Assembly (NCBI RefSeq): GCF_002105155.1
Contig: NW_019029046.1
Location: forward strand, 62,001-126,000
Length of the DNA: 64,000 nt
Source of the DNA: Lobosporangium transversale
Lineage: Eukaryota > Mortierellomycota > Mortierellomycetes > Mortierellales > Mortierellaceae
Reading direction: 5' to 3'
The notes below the pieces were generated by a model that was given only the letters and a program-made list of their open reading frames with translations, was not told the DNA's origin and made no database searches. Every line of letters starts with the position of its first letter. The first letter of the stretch is position 1. The translations under genes were made by a program, and so were the position numbers. Positions 42,267 through 55,100 of this stretch are shown here, one piece after another.

Positions 42267-43781
42267 ATAAAAACTAAATAATTATAACAATTGTTACAAT
42301 CTCAATCTCGGCACCACAGTTGATCAGTGGTTTTAGAGAATAAAAGCAGAGCATGACGATTCCCATTTTATCTTAACTGATAACACACATGGTCTTCCCT
42401 AGATTTGGTATATCTCATCGATAAAGTGCCATCACTATCACCATTAGCATAAATGCCAAAAAAGCTATACTGATGTGCTCACTACCCAATCCCAAAATAG
42501 CGGCAGGCATCGGTGTATTTCGCCTCTATAGTCTTTTGACCTTACCCCCAGGAACTTGCATCAGTTCTGCTATGTCCAACGATCCATCCCGCTATTGACG
42601 CTGTGGTGCATTTATGATGAAGAAGGTCTTATTAAGACCATCAGCCATAGAGCTCCTTACTCAATTGTTATTTGCTTTTCAAGATTGTGGTCTTACGGCC
42701 ATTCTATAATAATCAGCCTTGTTTTACAAGGCACTGTTATGAGGCCCTCACTTATTGGACATTCCATTAAGCTCGATCTCAATTGCGTTAAGGCCTCCTT
42801 CCTTCGCTTGCGTCTCCATAAAAATGTTTGATTATGGCAGTATCGTGACTGTTCTTGAGGTAGAGGAGCCTTGGGCCGTATGCAGCATAGATTTGCAGTG
42901 CATCTATTTTTCCCAAAGCTTCTAGTATTACTCATTTGTGCTTTTAGAGAACTGTGGTAGCTCTGGTCGTTGTTTTTACAACCCTCCTATTCACTTGATT
43001 TCAAAAGGCAACATGAATGTGATTGATAGTCTTAATAAGTCAATATATATATATCAGACTGTCCTATATCACCACCATTAGGTTTGAAGGTTCCTTTGTG
43101 AAAAACTAGTAACCAACAGTTCCGCGCTTTAATCTCGCCTCTGCCGGTGGATCTTCAAAAAGCCATGTTAGCAACCATATCAAGCTATCAACACCCTTAT
43201 ACGACAATACAATGGCCTCGATATCTTTCATAAGTTAAGATTGGTCCATGCAACATCTTTTCAATTGCGGCAAAGCATCCTCTGTATTGAACAAAGTTCT
43301 CAAAAACGAATCTTAAATGAGATTTAAGTTGGTACAATAGTACCTCTCTATCACCTCAATGGCCTGCCATTTAGGGTTCAGTTATCTGACACCTGATTGA
43401 GAGAGAGTCCATTCAAGGTAAGGCACATATTCAACAAGCCCACAAGAATATAAGATTGGCACGCACGTCAACCTTAAAACAGACTCTTTTTAATTGATAT
43501 GCCTTGTTTTTCTCCTCTAAGGTATGTATCCAACCTGCGTTTCATTCAGTGGAATATAACGCTTAACCTGGATCATGAGTATCTCAATATTTGTACAAAA
43601 ATGTTCCACACCTTCAACACATGCACTCCTTCTTTCTGTTTACCATAAGTTTATAAATTCACGACTGTTTAGCAGCGCCAATTCCTTACAGATAAACTCT
43701 CGACATATTAAATCGTCTCCTAATCCGATATTGAATGACAATGCCGCTTCATGTCGCCTTTTTTTTTTTTTTTTTTTTTTT
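42267..43781. other. 1.5-kb convergent region without a supportable gene
   Basis: Both neighbours end here. Frames at 42556-42831 (plus) and 42693-42935 (minus) lack motifs. A minus-strand stretch at 43106-43570 stays in one frame but carries five stops, which is no better than chance. A 25-T run lies at 43759-43783. Confidence 0.45.
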
Positions 43782-43783
43782 TT
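43759..43783. repeat. 25-base poly-T run overlapping the PWWP gene stop codon
   Basis: On the coding strand this is a run of A that begins at the stop codon (TTATAA then A). A genome-encoded A tract thus sits directly after the last sense codon. Confidence 0.9.
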
Positions 43784-45444
43784 ATAATGAAGATCCCTGA
43801 AAAGACGCGCTGGTGGTCTCAACTTTCGTTTCAATTGTCGTCTCAACTGTCGTCTCGCTCATTGTAGATCTGTCTGTTGATACCTGTGTATCAGTATCAA
43901 CAATTGCTGTCAAAGCTGCAACGATAGCCGCAGGAGCTGGTAGAGTATCCATTGTATGATTAGAAGCATCTGAGGCCAGAGCTCGTGAGTTTCCAGGAAC
44001 ATCCTCTTCAGTGGTGATAACTTTTTGTTCCAAAGTGCTGAGTACTGTTTCTTTTGGTGTAGTCACATCAGTAATCTTTTCTAAAGGACTCCCAGATTCG
44101 CCTGTTTCTTGTGCCTTTTCCATTAGGCTCTTATACTGCTTGATCAGGTTCAGCGAGCGTTCAACAATTTGATGAGGATCCTGACTAAATTGCAAGGCCG
44201 AAATCTTCTTCATCAACCGTCCAATTTTAGTATCCTATTTAAGAATTCATTATATAATTACAAATAAAGAGGTTAAACATATAATTATGTATGTTTCAAC
44301 AAGAGGAGTTCACAAAACTTACCTTGAGCATCTGTAAGTCGATTTTGAAGGCTTCTACTTCAGCAAGAATAGGGTGAGCACGTTCTAGATTCTATAAATG
44401 GCCAAAGGATATGAGTGGTTGATGTATTGGAATAACACTACAAGACAGAACTATGTCGCCTTATTAGAAACATTTTGAAGTTGTACCTGAACAAGAATCT
44501 CATCTGATAGACCCTCTACTAAGAGTAATTTCTGAAGTTTGTGTCGTAATTTTAAAAGTCGCTCATTTGGTTGTCCACCTATAGGAAGTGGCCGATATAG
44601 AGTGGTTAGTAGCCTTGATCATACAGCAAAAATTGCAACCAATGCCGATAGAATAGATTATCAATAGCATTAATGAATTAAACGTTTAAACGAATATGTA
44701 TTCCTGAGGTAGATTTTACATACTTCGCAACCTTTTCTTGGTACGATTTTGATCGCCTAGATCGCCATCATCGTCTGATTTCCGAGTGCGGCCATTACTT
44801 ACATCAGCCCCATTGATATCATCCTCCACACTCCTTTTGTCAGACTCAAGTTGGCTTCGTCCAGTAATACTGGCGCGTTTTTTGGTCTATGTTTTAGATT
44901 CATGACAGTCATTCAATCAGAAGATAAACATAAAAGCGATATTGTACAGACATACTACTTAAAGGTAATATGTGCCCCTTACCTTCGGTGATTCGTCCTC
45001 GTCATCATCATCAGCAGCCACAGATCTTTTAGAAGGTTTGCGCTTGGGGATTTGGCTTTCAGTTGCACTGGACCGCCTTTTCTTTTCTGCAGACTCGGTT
45101 TTGTTCGTTTTTTTAACTTTGGGAGTAGTCTTTTTACGAGACTGAGTTTCTGATACATGTGTTTCTTCATCCTCTTCTTCATCATCCTCGTCTGCCGACG
45201 TAACTGTAACTCTCTCAGGGATAAGGCTGGGATCTAGAGCCTCACTGAGTGCGGTCCGGAGAGCATTTCCCTTTCGAAGCGATAACTTTGCCTTCTCCGC
45301 TGAAGCAGTTTCAAACGATTTTAGCTCCGAGGTCCCAAACCAGCCGCTAACGTACAGCAATAGTGTTAACAAGAAGATTAAAACATAAGTATTAGCATTT
45401 CAAGAAGTCGATGAATATGACGATCAGGATAATCAAGACAATAA

Positions 45445-45480
<36 letters not shown>

Positions 45481-46233
45481 ATTAGGGGCGCACTCTTCTC
45501 AATCAGTTATCTGTTGATAAACTATGCTACGGGTTCCAGCAGCGTAAAGACGTCTATTGTTGTTGACTGTACATCTTCTTGGGAGAGAAAGCATTGTCTT
45601 CTCTCTAGAAGCCGTCTTATTTTGCGAGTTGTTCATATCATGTACATGTTGATGCGCAAAAGGTTCCTTTCCTCCTAGTTAATGCCTATTGGTAACCCTA
45701 TTCACCAAAACTATGTTCGTACGGCCTCCGATCACAATCTTCCTCATTTATAAGCCCATGTCTTTGACGATTGACCAGTGTAAATGGGCGTACTGCCAAG
45801 ATGACTGCTCTTGTGGGTTTGTGAGTTGATCCAAAAACTCAATATTATCCATCGGTGATTTGTCCACCTGCAGTTTGTCCATAACATCTAAGTATATCTG
45901 CACCTGCATCCGATCCTGTCTGAATTAACACTTACTAATCATATGAACCAAAGAAAAATACAGGCCAGATGGGTCTCTGCTTTGGCTTTTTGCTACTAAC
46001 ATTTTCAGGTAAGTCATCTTCGCTCTCAATCTAGCGAATATGACAAGAGGAACCAGTTGTATTAGGATATATAATTAATTGCTCAAGCGCTTATAGAAAA
46101 TGAAAAGATATCGTTATGCTATTTAATGTGAAACTATACTTTTATAATGAATACTTACACGAGCCGGCCACCATGGGTAACCTTTGAGTTTAGCAAAGAC
46201 AGTTGTTCCAACAGGATATGGATTATCAGCCAT
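43782..46233 (-). CDS. PWWP-domain protein with C-terminal IBD/TFIIS-N-like helical domain
   Basis: Likely chromatin reader of the HDGF/LEDGF or Ioc4/Pdp3 kind. Exons are 46233-46159, 46030-45936, 45346-44983, 44886-44724, 44578-44487, 44391-44323 and 44234-43782, giving 436 residues. The PWWP domain is N-terminal: GTTVFAKLKGYPWWPAR, WPVFFFGSYDYGWF across two introns, then ELKSF. A long Lys/Glu/Asp-rich linker with KRKPSKRS-like basic blocks follows. Residues about 233-330 form a helical bundle spread over small exons: ERLLKLRHKLQKLLLVEG, EILVQNLERAHPILAEVEAF, then IGRLMKKISALQFSQDP and RSLNLIKQYKSLMEK. This order and spacing resemble the integrase-binding domain of LEDGF. Intron 2 is about 590 bases and has a 30-T run at 45450-45479. 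Confidence 0.85.
45450..45479. repeat. 30-base poly-T run in intron 2 of the PWWP gene
   Basis: Reads as poly-A on the coding strand. It lies inside the unusually long second intron. Confidence 0.9.
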
Positions 46234-46793
46234 TGCTATTGATGATTCCTGCAAAGTAGTTATTCGGTATGTGAGTGTGAGAATGAGAGCTTGAGGAAGG
46301 TCTGTACAAAATGGTGGCAAATGGAACTGTGTGTGCTAGCCAAATCGCTCAGTAGAAAATGGACAAATATGCCAGAGACTGGAGGTTCCAAAAAGATATC
46401 GATCCTACAGTGAAACGATCCAGTCTGTCAAATATTAATGTTTGCAGCCTTTCAAATGAGTGACAAAGAGTAGGAAACAAATCTCGATCTCTTTGTGTGA
46501 AACATGCTTTCACTTCTGTAATAAAGGCATTATCGTCATCGTTAGATTTTAGCAGGAAATAAAGACTTGCGATATCACCCTTCCTCACTTTTTGTGCAAC
46601 ATCCTTTTTACAAAACCTCCCATCTTTGGAATCTTTGGATCGGCCCTTCTTCATTCTCATTGTGGCCCTATTCATTAGCTCATTGTCTTATCTATTTCTA
46701 TTTCCTTCTCACCTGCTTGTAAGAAAGGACAACTCCTCCCATCTCTAGAATCAGGGTGACTTTCAACTGTCTGTAGTGCTTCCCTTTAAAACT
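46234..46793. promoter_or_regulatory. Divergent promoter region of the PWWP and Snt2 genes
   Basis: A 560-base interval separates the start codons of two chromatin-associated genes. A 108-codon open frame (46349-46675, minus) occupies most of it. Its product is charged (CFTQRDRDLFPTL, SFERLQTLIFDRLDRF) but matches nothing I know, and I do not call it a gene. Confidence 0.45.
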
Positions 46794-49700
46794 ATGACTG
46801 GTCAGTCCAATAGAATCACATCAGCACCTCTCAGGGACGGCACTCTCATATCTGTGAATGGTACGCATTAAATTCAATGTTAATTGTAGGAATTTAATAT
46901 CTATTAACTATACTAATACCTCCGTTTTTCTGTTCACTTGTTCTATATGCTATCGGCTATGATATGTCTTGCTGCTGTTGCTATAGATCATGTTTACATG
47001 GCTTCAGAGTTCATTGGAGAATCCTACTACATTGGACGAGTCATGGAATTTGGGAAAGAGATCAAAGGGAAACCACTGCAAGTCAGGATTGGCTGGTTTT
47101 ATCGACCAAAAGATGTTATGGCTCGGAGAAACCATGACCCTCGTCTTCTCGTTGCAACTATGCACTCGGACATGAATCCGCTGTCAAGTATTCGGGGTCG
47201 CTGTACTGTAACCCATCAGGCATATATTAAGGATTTAGATTCATACAAAAAAAAGCCAGATCACTTTTATTACAGTCAGCTTTTCGATCGTTACATTCAT
47301 CGATTTTATGATGTAATCCCAGTTGAGTCAGTTCGCAACTTGCCACCTGATGTAGCAGAAGAGCTTGGCAAGAGATACCAATATATTGTTGTCGAGGCTG
47401 GAACAGCGTCTGAATATACCGATGCTCACAGAGTATGTTTGATCTGCAAACGATGGTGCGCTAGGTAAGAAGTACTATGCAAGCATTCACTTCCAAATGT
47501 GGCAATTGATAAGCGGCAAGGCTATGTCCCTACACCATTCATGGCTCTTTGTCCATACAAATTGGAAGCGCAAGATGCGTGCTTATGATAAAAAAAAAAC
47601 CTCTGCATTTTTGCTAATTTGCTGTATTACAGTAGAGAGGACAAGCAATAATACCATGCATCTGATACGAGAATATGGGAGTTCAGAGTCATGTAAAAGA
47701 AAGGGCAAAAAAAAAAAAAAAAAAAAAAAAAAGAAATCAGATAGTGCTTCACACATCTTGCTATTCATTATACTACATATTTCTTATTGCTTACAAAATA
47801 TGTATATATGACCTGTACCACTATTAACACTCGTTTTTGCATTACATTTGTACACTCTTTTAGCGGAGAAGCATTGAAGTGTATTATGTGTCAAGGTTTT
47901 CATCATATGCTGTGCATTAATCCACCCATGTTGCGTAAACCTTCTAAAGGTTTTGCTTTCCAGTGCGCGCTTTGCACTAAACTTGCACTGGAATCTGCTT
48001 CATCTCCCTCTACCACTTCATCATCATTATTAAAGCAGTCCTCTACTACTAATCATTCAGCTACTTCCTCAGGGCAAAACTCACCAAGGAGTTCTCCGAA
48101 ACAGAAGTCTCTTTCGACCTTGACAGTTGCTCCGACTTCCCATAGCCTAAGAGAGAGCTCCCGAAATGATTCTGGAAGTACGACAGCAATGGCGCCCTCT
48201 ATATCTCAGGAACAAAAAATGTCGCACATGTGGCCCTTCAGATATTTCGGAACACATGCTGATATTCAGGATATTTTTGGTGAGCAATACTGCATGCCTT
48301 CTGAGCCTGGATTTTAAATACATAGTTTATTAATAATCTGCTATCTGCTTCTAGATCCTGATGACCGTGTATATCCTCGTGCGTCAAGCCGAGTGGGGCC
48401 GAAATATCAGGCATTCGTTGTAAAATGGGATGGACCGGGACATATCCTCGCCACATCTACCCTATTTGATGATCCACAAAATAATGGCTCACGGGGCCGT
48501 TCTAAAAGAGGTGGTCGTGGTGGTCGACCGCCACACAAACAAAAGCCTCTTGAAGGTACGATTGTAGTTCAACGAAAGCTTACCAATACTGCATATATGT
48601 ATATATATTTATATATAAAGGGACCAGAGCTGAAGTTGGACCCGTAATACTTATCGATAAAATTCTCGATACATTTCGACATAGCGGAGGTCGCGGAGGT
48701 AACATTTCGAACACACACAGCGTTAATCGACCAAGGAACAGATGGGAACGACAGTCCTGCAGCACCTTCCCCCCCAACAAGGTCCGGTACGAGTACTGAT
48801 GAACCATTGCGGACAGAACGTGGAGGTGATGAAACCGTAAGCTTGCAATACTTCAAGCCAAGCAGTGTTTCCGAGGAATATGGTAATGTATATAATATGC
48901 GTTGATAGTGAGTAAAGGTTGATTTTGGTATAGGTAATCAGGCTTAATATAATCTAACGCCTTCATCAATGCATACCGATAGTTGCAAGTTATATTAGCC
49001 GCTTAAAGGATCTAAATTTGCCATTGCAAATACACTCAGCAGACTTGATGGATAAAGCGTTACTGACATTACAAAAGCATGGATTCGATGCTAATATGGC
49101 CCTTGGGGAGATGTCTAAGCTTCAAAAACATGATTTTGACATTGAAGACTGGACAGCTAAGGAGGTAGAGGCGTTTGAGGAAGGCATTAGACTTTATGGA
49201 CATGAGCTCTTCGCTATCAAGAAAAAAGTCGAGACACGATCCATGAAAGATATTGTACGATTCTTTTATCATTGGAAGAAAACCGAGCGTTATCAACCAG
49301 TTTATTCTGTCTTTACCAAAATCAACAAACCAAAGTAGGTTCTGCTCCATTTAGTTATGGAATGGCAAACACTACATGGATATTATCCACTATTAACGCT
49401 CTATTCTATAACCAGCAAAAAATTCAAGTCTGTAGGCAGAGGGGTAGTTACTTCACCTGTCGTGGAACATGCTAGTCGTGCAAAGTCTGGGTCAGAAGCA
49501 GAGCAAGAACGAGCGCTGGACCACGATTCGGTTATCTTGCGGTCGGCTGAGAATATTCATATCTTCGAATGCGCTCATTGTGGAACTACTAATTCATCCG
49601 TATGGCGAAGGGCACCGGGAGAAGTGGATCTTCAGAAAAAGAATCCGAAGGTGTTCTGTAATGATTGCGGTAGTGACTGGGTACGTTATGTGGCCCTACC

Positions 49701-51339
49701 TTCTTTAACAGACTCTCAAAAGGACACCAAGAAACTAAAAGCCAAGGATCTGACCACAGGTGAAACATTTTTTTACAGATTATGGTTTTTAGGTATAGTA
49801 CCCGATTATGATGACTAACATAAAATCGTGTGTTTAGGCAAAGGTCAAATAAACGGACCTAGCAAGGTATCTCCCAATGCAGTTGATACAGCAGCTGGAA
49901 TCAAGCGTAAACGGATAGAGCCTAAATCAGGGAATGGTAAAAAGATCAAGGAACAGGTAATTTTTAAGCAATCCTGCATTATGATGGGCATACCATAGTA
50001 TCTACAGACATGATATCTAACCGGATCAAAAATTGACATATAGTCGCGTGAGCCTAGTCGTTCGCCATCACCACCCCCTCCGGTACCATGCGTCATATGT
50101 GGCAACTTGGCTTCATCTGGAGAGCAGCTAATGAATTGTCAAAAGTGCCAACTGACTGTTCATCGTGGTATGTCATCAATTATTAATTAATATGGCGTTA
50201 GTTTTTGTTTGTGGGGACTAACACTGTCGTTAAACTCTTTAAATTTGTGCAAGATTGCTACGGTGTTGTTTCCACTACCAGCAATCGTAATTGGTACTGT
50301 GATGCTTGTCTTAACGACCAAAACCCCACATGTTCAACGGTATAGTCTGTGTCCAATGTTAGTTTTACTTTGGAACCTTGAGTCATTTTCCTTATTCAGC
50401 TATTAATTTTACGGCTCATTTTTTTAGAGCTATACTTGTGTCCTCTGTACCAAGTCCTTGGGCAAAGGCCCTCAAGCTATTAAGAGGACTACAGGCAACA
50501 ACTGGGCGCACGTCCTCTGCGCTGTTTGGATCCCTGAAATAACTTTTGTTGATGTGGAGACACTGTCTCCGATTGAGTCTATTGGAAGAATTCGCCACGA
50601 GCGATGGAAACAAACATGTTTCATCTGTAGACAAAAGGCTGGTGTGTGTGTAGGATGTGGCGAAGGGTGTAAGAAAGCGTTTCATGTAACTTGCGCACGA
50701 GAGGCTGGCTATAAAATCGCATTTGAGATGCAGCCTACTAAAAATGTGAAGGGTGGTTTGATGGTTCCAATGATTTGGTGTCCTAACCACAACCTATCCT
50801 CGCGTAAGATCATTCAGATACGAGATCAGCCTGACGCTATGACAGACCGAAACGCTCTTCAGACCTACGTGTATTATTACAAGCAATGCGACAGATCTAT
50901 CCCGAGTGCGATGCGGAAGAGCCGGCTTATCATGGCTCTGAATCCAGGCATTGGATCACTGTCATCATGGCAAGGTCCTGGCTCCATACATGGCAGAAGA
51001 ACAACTGGTACATATGGATATGGATCCAAGGGTGTGATCAGTAAAAATGTATCACAATCTGGCTCACAAGAGATCTGTAATCGGTGCTCTGTCACTGCAT
51101 CGCCCATGTGGTGGAATAGCTCTATAGACGAGACTATCAAGGACTCAAGACGCTTACTCACGCAAGAACTAAATACCCTAGTGACATCCCCGCAAGAGCC
51201 GGAGATGTCAGTTATGGTTAAAGTAGAGGTTAAGGATGATAGCAAGCATGAAGACATGTTGTCTTCACAGGAGACATCATCAATGATATGCCACGCTTGT
51301 TTTTGGGACTCTAAACCAGCTAGTACTTTAATCCGTTAG
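46794..51339 (+). CDS. SNT2: Snt2-like chromatin protein (BAH, PHD, SANT, GATA-like, extended PHD)
   Basis: Probable subunit of a histone-demethylase/deacetylase complex (Snt2-Ecm5-Rpd3 type). Eleven exons: 46794-46860, 46987-47464, 47864-48279, 48355-48555, 48685-48882, 48983-49334, 49416-49759, 49838-49956, 50044-50167, 50254-50339 and 50428-51339, giving 1098 residues. The BAH domain covers about residues 15-165 (ESYYIGRVMEF, RIGWFYRPKD). PHD1 is near 174-217 (CLICKRWC, CIMCQGFHHMLC). An ELM2-like segment follows, then SANT at about 505-555 (DWTAKEVEAFEEGIRLYG). A GATA-like finger is near 622 (CAHCGTTNSSVWRR, CNDCG). PHD2 is near 739 (CVICGN, CQKCQLTVHRDCYG), and an extended PHD spans about 797-905 (CVLCTKS, WAHVLCAVW, CFICRQKAGVCVGC). 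A last CxxC pair set (CNRCSVTASPMWW, CHACFWD) ends the protein. Confidence 0.92.
47707..47732. repeat. 26-base poly-A run in intron 2 of the Snt2-like gene
   Basis: Lies within the about 400-base second intron (47465-47863), between the two halves of the first PHD finger. Confidence 0.9.
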
Positions 51340-52170
51340 TTTAGATTAGAGTTTGATACAGTTTGATGATCCCCCTGAAAAATGTTGGCGAAGTCAGTGG
51401 TGCTGTGCTTTCTGGGGTTGTGTGTATCAGAAACAGCGCTTTGGCTTTTTTAGTTTCTCTTTTTGGCTTGGACAGCAAAAATTGTTTCAGTTGAACTCAC
51501 GAGATCACAAGATGGAAAAAATGTAAACAATGCTCTCACATCAATTACATATTGGCATGTAATTTTGTTACGTGTAATAGCACTAGTGTATATTTATCCA
51601 TGCTCACAGACTTTCATTTGACTCCTTTAGGTCCCTTTGGAGTGGAGGAAGGCAATGCAAGAAATCCTGAAATGAAATAACATGAACAATAGGCGAAGCA
51701 GAACAAGAGCATTACTGGGGGGTATCCTTAAAAAAGAAAGAAGAGCTTAATTACATCCCAAAACACCCACTTCAACGCTGTGTTAGTACTCTAAATATCA
51801 ATATGCTTCTTATTTTCCAGCCTAAGTATATATACTCTCTTGACTCTCATTTGAACCTTTTTTTTACTCAATTGCTTTGCATTCATTTTGATCAATCACT
51901 TCATTTTATTACATCCATTGTGTTCCCTCAATAGAACTCAATGCAACCAGGTATAGTCTTGTCAAGTGACATGTATCATAATTGTCAATTGGACTCCACC
52001 ACTTACTTCTTTATTTTTGCTTTTGTACTTTTGTATTACTTTACCTCGTGTTTCAGCGCGCGTCTATCTCTTCTTCCCGCGACATCAATTAAAAGCCAAC
52101 TACACTCCAACGTGATTACAGTATCCAATAACGAAGACATTTATCCACAAGCACTTTTTTTTTTTTTGCA
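51340..52170. other. Intergenic region between Snt2-like and the 1127-residue gene
   Basis: It holds the 3' end of one gene and the 5' leader of the next. The last 250 bases are pyrimidine-rich, ending in a 12-T run right before the ATG at 52171. The open frame from 51941 is hydrophobic low-complexity and overlaps the next gene out of frame. No other feature is seen. Confidence 0.4.
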
Positions 52171-55100
52171 ATGTCCTTACCAGCCTCAAAGCCAAAGCGC
52201 CTCTCTTCTTCCTCCTCATCCTCATCCTCATCCTCTGTGCCTCCATCTCATTCTAATGTGTCAACAAAGAGATCCAGTCATTGTCAATGGATACTTCGAA
52301 GGAATGAGAAGCCAAATATCCTTGATATAACACCAAGAGAAACCACTAAAACAACGCGTCAAGTCAAGTCTAGGTCCTCATTTGAGAAGGAGAATGGAGA
52401 GGATAGTAAGGAGGATATTCACCACACACAGCTTCTTCCAGACTCTCCTCCCACTTCACCCTTACCTATTAACTTCCGCAGCTTGAGCAATACAACTGTC
52501 CCATACACCTGGAAGGATCTTTCAACCAATGCTTCCGACCATTTTATTGCTCATTGTAATGTTGACACCAAAAGTTACTGTCCAGAGCACATGCAAAACC
52601 CTCAGACACTCATTACTAGTCAGAAAGAGAGGAAGTGCTCATCAATTACAGCCTGTATGGTGCCCAAAAGTATAGGAGACAAACATAATATCTCTATTGA
52701 TAGTACCGGTACATCAAAACAACTATCAACTAGAAATATCAATAGTCGACCAAGGTTTACGCTCTCAACCAATGTTCATCCTTGCCTTCCTGTCCATGAT
52801 AATGGAAAGGAACGTCGTAGCCGCCCAAAGAATACAGATGCAGATATGAACCTTCTTTCCAATCTCAAATGCTCTTCCGATCCATCAAAATTCGCGTCAA
52901 CGACAAAGAATCTCAAGCCTCAACCAACGACTACTTCCAAAGATATTACACCAAAGAGTCGAACCTGCAACCATGGGCGTACAACGAGGCATCGTGTCAG
53001 ATCTTCATCAGCTACTCAAATGCCAGCACTGGAGGATAGAGCACGGTTATCTGAAGAAAAAAAGACAATGGTATATGGCTCAGGACGGCCAAGTCAGATA
53101 AAAGCGTCCATTGACAGCAAGGGGCCAGGCAACCTGTCAAAATCAGATGATCAAATGGATATTAGAGTAACTCCAATATCACTATCACTAACTGGCGAGA
53201 TGGATAGTGATGCAAACTTCGTAGAGAGTGATATTGATTCAAATGGGTCGTTTAACAAAATCCCTTCGAACCAACAGTTTCCAACCCAAACTTTTCCAAT
53301 ACCTATGTTCTTGGCGAAGGCCGAAAGCCTTTCACTGCCTATAGGATATACTCCCGCTTCATTTAAACCCAGTATACATACATTGAGTCGGCACTCAATT
53401 GGGTGTTTATCGACAAAGCGACTTCAATCAATTCAGCCAACTCAATGTCAGGAAATAGGGTTTCGGAGGCTGTCTTATGATTTTGAATCGGATCACTATA
53501 CTAATGCATTAGCAGATACCCAATCGCTTGGCATAACTAAATACCATACAGAATGTATGCCCTCTGATTGTGATGATTCGGACTCGCAATTGCAAACTGG
53601 TGCATTACGATTAGAAGGCGCTGACTCGAGACTGCCAGCAACAAATTCCACTCTCTATAATGGGGATTGTGTTGTAGAATGTAGCTACAACTCACCATGC
53701 ACGGAGCTCTTCACAGGAAAAGAAGATCTCCTGCTACCTAGTACCATACGCCTTGCAGAGGAGCCAAGGATTCAACCGGCATCTGAGCCCCAGAGCAAAA
53801 ATGAATGGCTCCGACGGGCTAGCATCCTCCCCGTCCTGAGTAGAGACCTGGCTAGATTGCCCCTTACAAAGGCCAAGAACCCTGCAGTGATGTCTGAATT
53901 AATGAAGATCATGAAGGAGCGACGTGAATGTGAATGGCCAATGGACGCAAGAGCAAAAAAAAAGGAAGCTGATCGACATATCAAGGATAGTCATTATTGC
54001 TGCAGTCCCAGCGTAGATAGCGACTCTTCTATTAATGGTAGCTCTGAATATGAGCCCCACATTCCGTTGGAATCTTCGTCCTTGCCGAGAGTAAGCTATC
54101 GGGACAAGACAAGTTACCTTAGGATTCAAAGCATTCGACGTCGTGGAGATAAAAATGTCCAGGAGATTGCGAGTGTCAGCAACACGTCCTTTGTCCCAAC
54201 TTTATTTTCATTAGAAGCAACTGAACTCTGCTCACCACCTTTTCAACATCCTTGTGACTCAATTCCATTATATAATGCCCCATCTTGCGATAATAGAGCA
54301 TCACCTCTGCTACAGTCAGTAGCGTCACCAGCTATTGAGATCCCACTCGAAAATAACACAATGGTTAATGATACATGCTATCCAATGCGCAAAAACACTG
54401 TTACATCCATATCTGCATCAACTTCTATGACCTCCATCTCTTCATTTCAGTCAGTATCGCCTTCACTATCTGCTTCATCGATATCTTCCTCTACTCCAAA
54501 TTTTCTACCGCTACCACCGTCCATGTGCTCTATTAGCTTACATCCTCCTTTTTCAGACCATCCGTCCTTGAGTCGATCGCCTTCTCCTATTTTCTCTTCG
54601 GAACGTACAGCACACTCCCCTCTACCAACAATACATCTACAATCGAAATCTGAGAGTCAAGTCGCTAAAATGTCGAATTCAATAGAGTCACGAAGGAACT
54701 CATTCAGGCCTTCTTTTCTAGTGGACTGTGAGTTCTGCACCTTTGAAGCAGAGAGATGCCAGCATCATTTTGATCAGCATTCACCACATGAATGGGACGA
54801 GAGCTTATTTTCATGCCAGGATATTTTCGGTCGATCGACTCTGCGGCCTCAGTCTCAACAGCAACCACAACACTATTCAGAGCTCCATCCACATACCAGA
54901 GCGCGCCCGACCTTTAACTGCTCTGATTCTGTATCATCATTGGCCTACGGCGTTGCTGCATGCGACCTAGATTCTAGTATGGCTTATGGCATAAAGAGCA
55001 CAGAAAGTACACGCAGTCCCGACCTACTGTACACCATCCATTCCGCGCCTACACCTCACTCGTACTACAAGACGGATGCATTTCACCCGTTTATTGAGGA

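Noticed and set aside
43106-43570. A 155-codon minus-strand frame that reads like a decayed protein (VKRYIPLNETQVGY, YVPYLEWTLSQSG).
   Set aside because: It contains five internal stops, close to the number expected in random DNA of this composition, and no motif was recognised.
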